The notes: generated by a model from the sequence alone, not told the origin. Positions 1 to 6,804 are shown, counted from the first letter of the stretch. The stretch: DNA of 15,821 nucleotides from Thermodesulfatator sp. (GCA_003978075.1 QOAM01000057.1:1-15821); one strand, 5' to 3'. Translations and numbers: made by a program.

Positions 1-63
1 TATGGCCCTGTTGGAAAGCCCCGCCTCGTACTTAAGACGCAAGATCTCTTTAATCTTTCTCAT
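1..63 (-). CDS. istA: IS21-family transposase IstA, N-terminal fragment (cut by window edge)
   Basis: Reading leftward from the ATG at 63, the 21 visible codons give MRKIKEILRLKYEAGLSNRA followed by I. This is the typical opening of the IS408/IS1162-like branch of IS21 transposases, where it forms the first helices of an N-terminal helix-turn-helix. A purine-rich ribosome site (AAGGAGGAGG) lies six bases before the ATG, which fixes the start. The DDE catalytic domain and the istB helper would lie beyond position 1 and cannot be seen, so it is unknown whether the element is intact. The element reads away from the cytochrome gene, and its left end must fall within the next 200 bases. The family call rests on a short stretch but is distinctive. 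Confidence 0.75.
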   Translation of the reverse strand, partial: MRKIKEILRLKYEAGLSNRAI

Positions 64-83
64 GGATAGCCTCCTCCTTGCCA

Positions 84-116
84 TGTCTCCCTCCATTTCT
101 GGTTTTGAGAGAGACA
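84..116. repeat. Inverted repeat near the presumed IS21 left end
   Basis: TGTCTCCCTC (84-93) is repeated in inverted form as GAGAGAGACA (107-116) with one mismatch, separated by 13 bases. It lies just upstream of the istA start. IS21 elements end in TG...CA and carry repeated transposase-binding sites in their ends, so position 116 is a reasonable guess for the tip of the element and 84-93 for an inner copy. The opposite end is outside the window, so the boundary is not proven. It could instead be a regulatory hairpin for istA. Confidence 0.4.
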
Positions 117-309
117 TAGCCCTGCTGATGGGCCAAAGCCAGGGGTGAAGCCCGGTTGGGCAAAGAAATTAAAAACATCTTTGGCCCAAAAAACCTCTTG
201 GAATATTTGTAATTGTCTTGACTTAGATCAATTGGCAAACAGGAATTTTTAGGTTAAAAGGAAGTTAAAAGGAAATAAAGTCCAAAAAATTTAAAGTAAG
301 GAGGAGGAG
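117..309 (+). promoter_or_regulatory. AT-rich upstream region of the octaheme cytochrome gene
   Basis: This stretch is clearly richer in A and T than the genes around it. It contains an FNR/DNR-type box at 218-231, a run of A/T that could hold a -10 element around 250-260, and a strong ribosome site (GGAGGAGGAG) ending directly before the ATG at 310. GGGCCAAAG (about 130) and CTTTGGCCC (about 179) form a further inverted pair that may belong to the insertion-sequence end. I see no convincing gene here; an open frame on the minus strand at 50-238 has no family resemblance. Confidence 0.5.
218..231 (+). promoter_or_regulatory. FNR/DNR-type (Crp/Fnr family) operator
   Basis: The sequence TTGACTTAGATCAA has the form TTGAC-N4-ATCAA, differing at one position from a perfect FNR consensus (TTGAT-N4-ATCAA) and agreeing with hybrid FNR/DNR/NNR sites. 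Its centre is about 85 bases before the cytochrome start codon. If it acts as a class II activator site near -41, transcription would begin around 266, leaving a leader of about 44 bases. Control by oxygen, nitric oxide or another redox signal is an inference from the family of sites; the regulator is not in this window. Confidence 0.55.
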
Positions 310-1569
310 ATGAGAGGTTGGTATTGGCTAAGTGTTGGAATAATGGTTGTTTTTGGGTTGTGCTTCTTGGGAATCTTGAACGCCCAGGCCAGGCCTTCCA
401 AGTGTGAGGAGTGTCATGCCAAGGTAACGCCAGGTATTGTGGAGGACTTTCACCGGTCCAAGATGTCCCGAATGCTGGCTTGCTATTCCTGCCATGGAAA
501 AGGACACACCACTGCTCAGGACGCCGACAAAGCCCAGCTACCCACCATTGCCACCTGTAAGAGGTGCCACAAAAAACAGGTGGACCAGTACATGAGCGGA
601 AAGCATGCTCTAGGGCTCTTACCCATTACCGCCTTCCCCAAATTTGCACATAGCCAGCCCAAGGCCTTCATCGCCGGGCAGAAGGGCTGTAACGGCTGCC
701 ACAATCTAGGGGTGGTGAATCCGGAGGTCAAGAAAAAAGGCCTTGCCGGGGAGTATCGCTCTTATTACAAGTACGGCATGGATTGTCAGAATTGTCACAC
801 CCGCCACGCCTTTTCGGTGGAAGAAGCTCGCAGGCCGGAGGCCTGTAACAGTTGTCATACGGGATTCGATCATGCCCAGTGGGAAATGTGGTATCACTCC
901 AAGCACGGGGCAGCTTACATGGCTGACCCCAAAGCCCATAGAGGCCCCACCTGTCAGGATTGTCACATGCCCGGCGGAAACCACAAGGTGATAACCGCCT
1001 GGGGCTTTTTGGCCTTAAGACTTCCAGAAAAGGATAAGGAATGGCTGGGCTACAGGCTCACCATTCTCAAGGCCTTGGGCGTCTTGGATGCTAACGGCAA
1101 ACCCACTCCGAGGCTCGACTTGGTCAAGGCCGCTAACATGGCCCGTCTTACCCCTGGGGCCTGGGAGAAAGTACGGGCTGAGGAAGAAAGGGTCTGTGAA
1201 AGGTGCCACTCCGCCACCTTCGCTAAAGAAAACCTGAAAAATGCGGATCTGATGATTAAAGCTGCGGACAAGATCTTTGCGGAAGCTATAGAAATAGTGG
1301 CGGATCTTTATCGCGATGGAATTATTAAGAAAGAGACCAATCAGGCCACCTGGCCCTATCCGGATCTCCTCAACTTTTACGAGATGAATACCCGGGTGGA
1401 GGAGATCCTCTACGAAATGTTCATGGATTATCGTATGAAAACCTATCAGGCGGCCTTCCACCTGATGCCGGATTATACCACCTGGTATGGCTACGCTAAG
1501 CTGAAAGAAAGCCTGGTGGAGATAAAAGAGCTGGCTCAGGAGATGCGGAAGCAGGCCACGGCGAAATAA
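310..1569 (+). CDS. haoA: Octaheme cytochrome c, hydroxylamine-oxidoreductase (HAO) family
   Basis: The 419-residue protein starts with a Sec signal peptide (hydrophobic stretch about 7-24, likely cleavage after NAQA near 27), so it acts outside the cytoplasmic membrane. It carries exactly eight CXXCH haem sites, at residues 32, 58, 83, 127, 159, 179, 215 and 296, with the long gap before the last one and the helical C-terminal third typical of HAO-family octahemes. The C-terminal segment HLMPDYTTWYGYAKL aligns with the region that carries the haem P460 cross-linking tyrosine in Nitrosomonas HAO, but that tyrosine appears to be missing, as in the reductive HAO-like enzymes of Campylobacterota. 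Nitrite or hydroxylamine reduction to ammonium is therefore the better guess than oxidation. No NapC/NirT-type quinol partner is adjacent. A very strong ribosome site supports the start, and an FNR/DNR box lies upstream. Family certain; substrate inferred. Confidence 0.88.
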   Translation: MRGWYWLSVGIMVVFGLCFLGILNAQARPSKCEECHAKVTPGIVEDFHRSKMSRMLACYSCHGKGHTTAQDADKAQLPTIATCKRCHKKQVDQYMSGKHALGLLPITAFPKFAHSQPKAFIAGQKGCNGCHNLGVVNPEVKKKGLAGEYRSYYKYGMDCQNCHTRHAFSVEEARRPEACNSCHTGFDHAQWEMWYHSKHGAAYMADPKAHRGPTCQDCHMPGGNHKVITAWGFLALRLPEKDKEWLGYRLTILKALGVLDANGKPTPRLDLVKAANMARLTPGAWEKVRAEEERVCERCHSATFAKENLKNADLMIKAADKIFAEAIEIVADLYRDGIIKKETNQATWPYPDLLNFYEMNTRVEEILYEMFMDYRMKTYQAAFHLMPDYTTWYGYAKLKESLVEIKELAQEMRKQATAK

Positions 1570-1593
1570 GACGATCTTCTCGAGAATCTTCAG

Positions 1594-1627
1594 AAGGGGG
1601 ATGCAGGTTGCATCCCCCTTACTTTGT
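1594..1627 (+). terminator. Rho-independent terminator after the cytochrome gene
   Basis: A perfect 12-bp stem (AAGGGGGATGCA, loop GGT, TGCATCCCCCTT) at 1594-1620 is followed by a T-containing tail (ACTTTGT). It lies 25 bases after the stop codon, so the cytochrome is probably transcribed as a single-gene unit. Confidence 0.85.
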
Positions 1628-1874
1628 TTGCTCCGAGTTTGACAGCGAAGAGACTCCCGAGAGCTCTTTTGCCAGGGGCCTTGGCAAAGAAAAAGCATTT
1701 ATATGCGGTGGCCACGGAGCTCGAGAGGAAATAACGCTGCCCGGGAAGGGGCCTCAATTTGTGGCCGGTTTTTCGATCTTCTTTGAAGACAGGCTATAAT
1801 GGAGTTTACATGCAAGGGGTGGGCAGTTTCCAAAAACTTAAAAGGTGAAACTTCCCTGAGAGGAGAGAATCCAC
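1628..1874 (+). promoter_or_regulatory. Upstream region of purC, with a -10 element and an inverted repeat
   Basis: A perfect TATAAT lies at 1795-1800 with only a poor -35 (TTCGAT, 1772-1777, spacing 17); transcription would start near 1807, about 68 bases before purC. Further upstream is a perfect inverted repeat TTTGCCA-N7-TGGCAAA at 1668-1688. Its right arm also reads as a weak sigma-54-like pair (GG at 1683-1684, GC at 1695-1696, ten bases between), though the TT usually expected before GC is missing. I see no gene here; an open frame at 1608-1799 lacks a ribosome site and begins inside the terminator. Confidence 0.5.
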
Positions 1875-2783
1875 ATGTCGAGGGCCCTTTTTAAAACGGA
1901 CTTCAAGGATCTTCCGCTAGTTTCCCGGGGCAAGGTGCGGGATATTTACGACCTGGGAGACAGACTCCTCATTGTGGCCACGGATCGCCTATCGGCCTTC
2001 GATGTGGTGCTTCCCACCCCCATCCCGGAAAAGGGTCGTATCCTCACCCGGATGTCCCTCTTCTGGTTCGACTTTCTCCAAGACATTGTTCCCCACCACC
2101 TTCTCACCGCGGATCCCGAGGAATTTCCGGAGGTCTTAAGACCTTATCAGGAGATTCTGGCGGGAAGAAGTATGGTGGTGCGCAAGGCCCGGGTGCTTCC
2201 GGTGGAATGCATCGTGCGGGGCTATCTGGCCGGTTCAGCCTTGAGGGAATACCGACAGAGCGGTCAGGTGTGTGGAATCAAGCTTCCCCAAGGCCTTCGG
2301 GAAGCCGATCCCCTTCCCGAGCCCCTCTTTACCCCCTCTACCAAGGCTACCGGAGGAGAACACGACGTAAACATCACCTTTGAAGAGTGCGCCCGGCTCA
2401 TCGGGAAAGACCTGGCCAAAAAAATAAGGGAGATCTCCCTTTCCCTCTACGAGAAGGCCGCGAGGTATGCCGAAAGTCGGGGCATCCTCATTGCGGATAC
2501 CAAGTTCGAGTTCGGTTTGGTGGACGGGGACCTTCTCCTAGTGGACGAAGTCCTCACCCCGGATTCCTCCCGTTTCTGGCCTAGGGAAGAGTATGTTCCC
2601 GGACGTCCGCAAAAGAGCTTTGACAAGCAGTTCATTCGGGACTGGCTGGAAAAGATAGGTTGGAACAAGAGGCCTCCGGCCCCGGAGATCCCTCCGGAGA
2701 TCGTAGAAAAGACCCGAGAGAGATACCTCGAGGCCTTAAGGCGCCTTATCGAGGGTGTTCCGGGGTCTTCAGAGGCCTCTTAA
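1875..2783 (+). CDS. purC: Phosphoribosylaminoimidazole-succinocarboxamide (SAICAR) synthase
   Basis: PurC joins CAIR and aspartate using ATP in the eighth step of IMP synthesis in the cytoplasm. The 302-residue protein has the length of the yeast Ade1-like class rather than the short (about 240) bacterial class. Recognisable blocks are SRGKVRDIYDLGDRLLIVATD (residues 17-37, glycine-rich ATP site), GSALREYRQSG (120-130), the nucleotide/aspartate region TPSTKATGGEHDVNI (153-167) and the family signature LLVDEVLTPDSSRF (221-234). The ATG follows AGAGGAGAG at normal spacing. The ParB-like gene begins 27 bases after its stop, so the two are probably co-transcribed, an unusual pairing with no other purine genes nearby. 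Confidence 0.95.
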   Translation: MSRALFKTDFKDLPLVSRGKVRDIYDLGDRLLIVATDRLSAFDVVLPTPIPEKGRILTRMSLFWFDFLQDIVPHHLLTADPEEFPEVLRPYQEILAGRSMVVRKARVLPVECIVRGYLAGSALREYRQSGQVCGIKLPQGLREADPLPEPLFTPSTKATGGEHDVNITFEECARLIGKDLAKKIREISLSLYEKAARYAESRGILIADTKFEFGLVDGDLLLVDEVLTPDSSRFWPREEYVPGRPQKSFDKQFIRDWLEKIGWNKRPPAPEIPPEIVEKTRERYLEALRRLIEGVPGSSEAS

Positions 2784-2810
2784 AGTGTCAGAGGTTTTTA
2801 GAAGCAGGCC

Positions 2811-3719
2811 ATGCAATTGCTTCAAGTAGAGCTTTCCGCCTTAGATCTTACCTCCCGCGTGTTTGTCTTTTCCTTTCCCTCGCGCAAGGATCTCCTACGG
2901 GAAAGCCTCTCGCGGGTGGGGCTCCTCGAACCTCCGGTGATCACCGAGTATGAAGGGCGCCTTTTGCCGATAGCCGGGGAGGGGCGTCTTCTAGCCTTGA
3001 AAGAGCTGGGGGAAAGAAAGGCTCCGGTGCTCTTGAGAAGAGACCTCTCTCCTCTTGAAGCCCAGGAGCTGGCCTTGGAGAGCAATCTTTTTCGGGGGCT
3101 CAACCCGGTGGAAAAGGCCGAGGTCCTTTTTCGTTTTTCCCGATACCTTTCTCCCGAGGAGGCAGCGAAGAGGGTCCTTCCCCGGCTGGGTTTTTCGGCG
3201 GAGCCCCGGTGGTACTTTCTTCTTTTACAGTTGGCGAAAGCCCCTCGGAAATTGAAAGAAGCCGTGGCTTTGCGGGGTCTTTCCCTCAAAGTTGCCGAGC
3301 GTCTACTGCGCTTTCCTCCGGAGGAGATCCCCTCGGTCCTCGAGCTCCTTGAAAGATTCCGTTTTACGGCCTCCGAGGCTCGGGAAGTGGTGGAGGGACT
3401 CTTAGACCTTTCGCGTTGTGAAAGTCGGCCTCTAGGGGAGATCCTTTCCGCATACCGGGGCTTTTTGGAAAAGACGGAATTTCTTAAGGACCTAAGGCAA
3501 AGGCTTCGCCCGAACTTGAGGCGTTGGGAAGAAGAGGCACGTTGTCTCCGCCAGAGGCTTTTCTCTCTTGGGGCCCGTTTAGAAACTCCCCCGGCTTGGG
3601 AGAAGGATGAGTATCGTCTAATAATCCCCTTTAAACCAGGGACCGCGCTCCCAGAAAGGCTTCGACGTTTGGCGGACTTTTGGGAAAAGGAGAGCCGGAT
3701 CGCCAACGATAGAGGGTGA
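2811..3719 (+). CDS. ParB/Spo0J-family protein, orphan and divergent
   Basis: The 302-residue protein follows the ParB plan. The N-terminal ParB domain contains GEGRLLALKELG (56-67), matching the GERRxxA CTP-binding box, and SNLFRGLNPVEKAE (91-104), matching the ENLQREDLNPIE box. A central helix-turn-helix follows, with LAKAPRKLKEAVALRGLSLK (141-160) corresponding to the canonical KLPEEVKEAL...GKLS segment. The tail has the beta-strand plus helix pattern of the dimerisation domain (EYRLIIPF...LPERLRRLADFWE). The first arginine of GERR is replaced by glycine and one residue is missing between the ENLQR-like box and LNP. No ParA and no parS-like palindrome are present in the window, so a role in chromosome partition is not established; CTP-dependent DNA clamp function is a family inference. 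The ribosome site is weak, suggesting coupling to purC. Its last 89 bases overlap the end of holA on the other strand. Confidence 0.75.
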   Translation: MQLLQVELSALDLTSRVFVFSFPSRKDLLRESLSRVGLLEPPVITEYEGRLLPIAGEGRLLALKELGERKAPVLLRRDLSPLEAQELALESNLFRGLNPVEKAEVLFRFSRYLSPEEAAKRVLPRLGFSAEPRWYFLLLQLAKAPRKLKEAVALRGLSLKVAERLLRFPPEEIPSVLELLERFRFTASEAREVVEGLLDLSRCESRPLGEILSAYRGFLEKTEFLKDLRQRLRPNLRRWEEEARCLRQRLFSLGARLETPPAWEKDEYRLIIPFKPGTALPERLRRLADFWEKESRIANDRG

Positions 3720-4755
3720 GAAAGAAGTTGAAGAAGGCCCTTTCCGGGGCTTGGAAGCCCCGTTTAAGGGCCAGATCCAGCGCGTAAAGGGCCTTAAAGA
3801 CCGCGGGGAAGAATCTCTGCGGAAGTCCCTGGAGGAGGGTACGCATACGGAAGAGAGCGTAGGGATGCACCTGAAGGACCCGTGGAGGTTGTGTCCACTG
3901 GGCACGTACCACCTCTTCCAATTTCTGCCGAAAGGTCTCGTATTTCCGGAGGGTGAGGAGATCCGGGGCCTTTTCCGCTAGGAAGGAAAGCAGCCACAGC
4001 CGTTTGAAGTAAGCCGCAAGGTGGCCCAGGATGAGGGCCGGGGCCTCTCCCCGATCGAGGAGCCTCCTCAGAAGGGCTCGGGCCACCTCGGGCCCTTCGA
4101 CCAGGGCCTTCTCCGCCAGCCGGAAGACCTCGGCCTCTTCCGGAGGCACCACTACGGCCTCCACATCCTCGCGCAGGATGTTCTTGCGCCCGGCAGTGTA
4201 AAGGAGGAGTTTCTCTAGCTCGTTTTTGAAATGGAGATAATCCTCCCCTACCAGGGCCAGGAAATATTCCGCAGCGGAGCGCTCCATGTGCCGGCCTTCA
4301 GCGGCAAGCCTTTCACTCAGGAGATCCCGAAAGCGTCCCGGCCCTCGGCGCGGGACCAGGGGCACGATAGCTCCTATCTCATCGGCCACACGGTAAAGAG
4401 GGGCCTCCTCGGAAAGATCCCGAGCCTGTAAGATCAAGGTGACCATTCTTGAAGAAAGGGCCTTCCGCAGACGGGAAACCTCTTTTTCCGAGAGCTCCTC
4501 CCCGCTTTCCACCCAGAGGACCTTCTGGGGGCCGAAAAGGGCCCCGGAAGAGAGGGCTTCCCAAAAGGTCTCCCGGGGAACTTCCCGTAAATTCATCTTC
4601 TCCGGAGGGGCTTGCGGAGAGAGGATAGCCAAGAGAGGAGCAGCCCTTTCGCGGGCCTCCGCGACCTCCCCTAAAAAGAGGTAAAGCGGAGCCACGCGCC
4701 CTTTGCGGGCCAAGTCCAAGAGCCGTTTAAAATGAGAACCCGCAAAAAGAGGCAT
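3631..4755 (-). CDS. holA: DNA polymerase III delta subunit (clamp-loader wrench)
   Basis: HolA opens the beta sliding clamp during loading and binds the tau/gamma and delta' subunits. The 374-residue protein has the family pattern: an N-terminal Rossmann-like domain (LYLFLGE near 24-30; FGPQKVLWVE near 74-83), the characteristic lid segment FKNELEKLLLYTAGRKNILR (about 176-195), then the helical collar domain (ALILGHLAAYFKRLW and FFPAVFKALYALDLALKRG). It is somewhat longer than the usual 330-345 residues; the extra tail after FFLTLYR is the part that overlaps the convergent ParB-like gene. The ATG has only AAGG two bases upstream, and a promoter-like pair ends six bases before it, so the mRNA may be almost leaderless. 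It stands 141 bases downstream of the NUDIX gene. Confidence 0.9.
   Translation of the reverse strand: MPLFAGSHFKRLLDLARKGRVAPLYLFLGEVAEARERAAPLLAILSPQAPPEKMNLREVPRETFWEALSSGALFGPQKVLWVESGEELSEKEVSRLRKALSSRMVTLILQARDLSEEAPLYRVADEIGAIVPLVPRRGPGRFRDLLSERLAAEGRHMERSAAEYFLALVGEDYLHFKNELEKLLLYTAGRKNILREDVEAVVVPPEEAEVFRLAEKALVEGPEVARALLRRLLDRGEAPALILGHLAAYFKRLWLLSFLAEKAPDLLTLRKYETFRQKLEEVVRAQWTQPPRVLQVHPYALFRMRTLLQGLPQRFFPAVFKALYALDLALKRGFQAPERAFFNFFLTLYRWRSGSPFPKSPPNVEAFLGARSLV
3745..3766 (+). terminator. Terminator-like hairpin after the ParB-like gene, inside holA
   Basis: CGGGGCTT (3745-3752) pairs with AAGCCCCG (3755-3762) and is followed by TTT. It lies 26 bases beyond the ParB-like stop and inside the coding sequence of the convergent holA. 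The T-run is short, so activity is uncertain. Confidence 0.4.
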
Positions 4756-4761
4756 GACCTT

Positions 4762-4789
4762 ATTCTACTTTTAAACCCCTGTCTCACAA
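4762..4789 (-). promoter_or_regulatory. holA: Putative holA promoter, close to the start codon
   Basis: On the minus strand TTGTGA (4789-4784) is followed after 16 bases by TAGAAT (4767-4762). The holA ATG begins six bases later, so transcription would start at or within a base or two of the start codon. Confidence 0.4.
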
Positions 4790-4847
4790 CCCGACCTCAA
4801 GGGCCTCAAATCCTCCCGATTTTAAAGACGGGGAAAGCCCTCACCAC

Positions 4848-4870
4848 AAAGGACCTTTCTCAGAGGTCTC
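4848..4870 (+). repeat. AGAGGTCTC intergenic motif, copy A
   Basis: AAAGG-A-CCTTT, then CTCAGAGGTCTC. It shares 17 consecutive bases with copy B (CCTTTCTCAGAGGTCTC) and the same preceding inverted pair AAAGG/CCTTT. It lies between the NUDIX gene and holA and points opposite to both. Confidence 0.65.
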
Positions 4871-4896
4871 CTGGCTTGCTTTTCCGGGAGGAATCT

Positions 4897-5439
4897 CTAG
4901 AAAAACGTGTGACGGAATTTGTTCCAAAGGAGCCGAAAAGTGGGGGTAAATTCCTTGGGGTGACGGCGTAGCCAGTCCTCGATCTCTTCCGAAGAAAACC
5001 ACCGTCCCTCCTCGATCTCCATAGGGTTAGGCCGGGGGACCTTACGGGTGCTTCCCTTAAAAAGCACCACGAACTCGTAGCCGGTTTCCTCCGAGGCCGG
5101 AAGACGCCCCACTTCGGTAAGCCCGCAAAGGAGCCCTAACTCCTCTTTCAATTCTCGACGAGCAGCCACCGGATAAGGTTCTCCCGGGGCCACATGTCCC
5201 GAGGCGGAAGAATCCCATTTTCCGGGATTCTCATCCTTAAGCCGCGAGCGCTTCTGGAGATAAAGACGCCCTTCCGGATTGAAGATCCAGACATGGACCG
5301 CCTTGTGAAAGAGTTTCTGTTCGTGAATCTTTCCTCGAGGCAACAGACCCAGGCGATTGCCAAATTGATCCACCACCTCCAACATTTCTAGGAGCATCCT
5401 CTCCGGACTATCTTTTTTCTTCCTGCCTCTTTTGGCCAT
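4897..5439 (-). CDS. NUDIX hydrolase, isopentenyl-diphosphate-isomerase-like/YfcD type
   Basis: The 180-residue protein has a complete Nudix box: GHVAPGE at 81-87, seven residues, then RELKEELG at 95-102, with the metal-binding glutamates E96, E99 and E100 present. The segment before it (EMLEVVDQFGNRLG, then HKAVHVWIFN and LQKRS) is the arrangement of the YfcD/IDI-like subgroup, which hydrolyses nucleotide or other diphosphates or, in true Idi, isomerises IPP. No isoprenoid gene is adjacent, so the substrate is unknown. The start overlaps the last 32 bases of larB and has AGAGG at good spacing, so it is the last gene of the minus-strand cluster. Confidence 0.85.
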   Translation of the reverse strand: MAKRGRKKKDSPERMLLEMLEVVDQFGNRLGLLPRGKIHEQKLFHKAVHVWIFNPEGRLYLQKRSRLKDENPGKWDSSASGHVAPGEPYPVAARRELKEELGLLCGLTEVGRLPASEETGYEFVVLFKGSTRKVPRPNPMEIEEGRWFSSEEIEDWLRRHPKEFTPTFRLLWNKFRHTFF

Positions 5440-6187
5440 TCTTTTCCTCTACCAAATGATTGATTATACTTGCAAAATAGGCTGCTCCTACTCCGTTGTC
5501 AATATTTACTACCGCTACCCCCAGGGCGCAGGTATTGAGCATAGTAAGGAGAGGGGCTATCCCTCCCAAGCTGGCCCCGTAACCCACGCTGGTAGGAACG
5601 GCGATCACCGGACGATCTATCAGGCCGGCCACCACCCCGGGTAGCGCCCCTTCCATACCGGCCACCACGATAAGGGCCCGAGAGGCCCACAATTCTTCGC
5701 GCAAGGCCCAGATCCGGTGCAATCCGGCTATTCCTACATCGTAAAAGGCCTTAACCCGGTTGCCGAAGTATTCCGCAGCCACGCGGGCTTCCTCGGCCAC
5801 CGGGAGATCTGCGGTCCCGGCGGAGATGACCGTCACCAAGCCTCGACCCTCAGGAGGCCCTCCCCGGGTCAAAAGGCGGGCTCGGGGATGGTAAAGAAGC
5901 CCTCGGAAACGCTGGCAAAGCCCCTCGGCCCTCTCCGGCTCCAAGCGCGTAATCATCAAAGGAAGATCCTTTTCCAGAAAACTCTCCACGATCTCTTGCA
6001 GTTCCTCCTGCGTCTTCCCCGGAGCGTAAATGACCTCCGGAAAATGCTTCCTCAAAGCCCGGTGATGATCCAGACGGACCGTCCCCAGGTCTTCGTAAGG
6101 TAACCCTTCCAGAACCCGCAGGGCCTCTTCTACCGGGATTTCCCCCCTGGCTAACCCTTCAAGCAGTTCTTTTAGACGGCGGGTCAT
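5408..6187 (-). CDS. larB: LarB, nickel-pincer nucleotide cofactor biosynthesis (NaAD carboxylase/hydrolase)
   Basis: LarB carboxylates and hydrolyses nicotinic acid adenine dinucleotide, the first step toward the pincer nickel cofactor of LarA-type racemases. The 259-residue protein has the N-terminal DHHRALRKHFPEVIYAPGKT region and a C-terminal PurE-like (AIR carboxylase) domain with ISAGTADLPVAEEA, DVGIAGLHR, VVAGMEGALPGVVAGL and PTSVGYGAS...INTCA-like motifs; here the last reads LLTMLNTCALGV. Its ATG overlaps the upstream stop in ATGA, implying translational coupling. LarC, LarE and LarA are not in the window, so either the pathway is scattered on the genome or this LarB serves another carboxylation. 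Product call is firm. Confidence 0.93.
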   Translation of the reverse strand: MTRRLKELLEGLARGEIPVEEALRVLEGLPYEDLGTVRLDHHRALRKHFPEVIYAPGKTQEELQEIVESFLEKDLPLMITRLEPERAEGLCQRFRGLLYHPRARLLTRGGPPEGRGLVTVISAGTADLPVAEEARVAAEYFGNRVKAFYDVGIAGLHRIWALREELWASRALIVVAGMEGALPGVVAGLIDRPVIAVPTSVGYGASLGGIAPLLTMLNTCALGVAVVNIDNGVGAAYFASIINHLVEEKNGQKRQEEKR

Positions 6188-6777
6188 CCGGAGAGGGCCC
6201 GTTCGAAGATCCCCTTAAGATAATCGAGCTGACGCTGGTACTCCGGGTCGAGCTGATCCCTGATCTTACGCCATTCCTCCTGAAATTGGGGCTGCAATTC
6301 GGCGTCCACTTTCACCCTTACACCCATCTGGCTGCTCAGGGCCTCCTCCACTCCAGAAAGCTGGGCCTCAAACTGCTGTTTGAGTTGTTGATAAAGGCTT
6401 TCCCGATGCTGGAGATATTGCTTTAAAAGCCTTTCGATTTCCTGGGTGAGATTTTTCACCTCGGGGAAGGCGGCAAAGACTGTTTCTAGCCCTTTGAGGG
6501 CCTTTTGAGCCTCCTGAAGGGCAAATTCGTCGCGGGGGAGAACGACGTTCCGGAGGAGGACCTCCACCATCCCTCGCACCACAGGGAGACGCTCTTCTGA
6601 AGAAAGCCTGGCCATTTCGGTAGCAAGATCCACCTCTTCTTCGGGACTTAAATAACGAGCCGCCAGCCGCTGCCCCCTTTCCCGCAGTTCCTGGGCCCGT
6701 AACTCCTCTTTGGAGGCCTTGCCTAACTTCTCGGCCTTCTCCAGCGCGATCTCCAAGGTGCTCTTAATCTCCCCCAT
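6184..6777 (-). CDS. Coiled-coil protein of unknown function
   Basis: About 197 residues from the ATG at 6777 (MGEIKSTLEIALEKAEKLGK). I chose this start because GGAGGGGGAAGG sits directly upstream; the frame stays open up to a TTG at 6855 that overlaps the stop of the upstream hydrolase, but that extension carries one of the AGAGGTCTC motifs and is probably untranslated. The protein is almost entirely alpha-helical and highly charged, without signal peptide or membrane segment. Two glutamine-rich heptad stretches (about 130-160) suggest a cytoplasmic coiled coil. The MGEIKSTLE opening resembles uncharacterised proteins I recall from sulfate-reducing bacteria, but I cannot name a function. It sits between an MBL hydrolase and larB and is coupled to larB by an ATGA overlap. 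Confidence 0.75.
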   Translation of the reverse strand: MGEIKSTLEIALEKAEKLGKASKEELRAQELRERGQRLAARYLSPEEEVDLATEMARLSSEERLPVVRGMVEVLLRNVVLPRDEFALQEAQKALKGLETVFAAFPEVKNLTQEIERLLKQYLQHRESLYQQLKQQFEAQLSGVEEALSSQMGVRVKVDAELQPQFQEEWRKIRDQLDPEYQRQLDYLKGIFERALSG

Positions 6778-6804
6778 GCCTTCCCCCTCCGAAAAAATTA
6801 TCTT

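Noticed and set aside
50..238. A 62-residue minus-strand open frame next to istA
   Set aside because: It overlaps the istA start and promoter region, lacks a ribosome site and shows no family resemblance.
2822..3706. A 294-residue minus-strand open frame opposite the ParB-like gene
   Set aside because: It has the Arg/Ser-rich composition of an antisense shadow of a Leu/Glu/Arg-rich gene, while the plus strand encodes a recognisable family.
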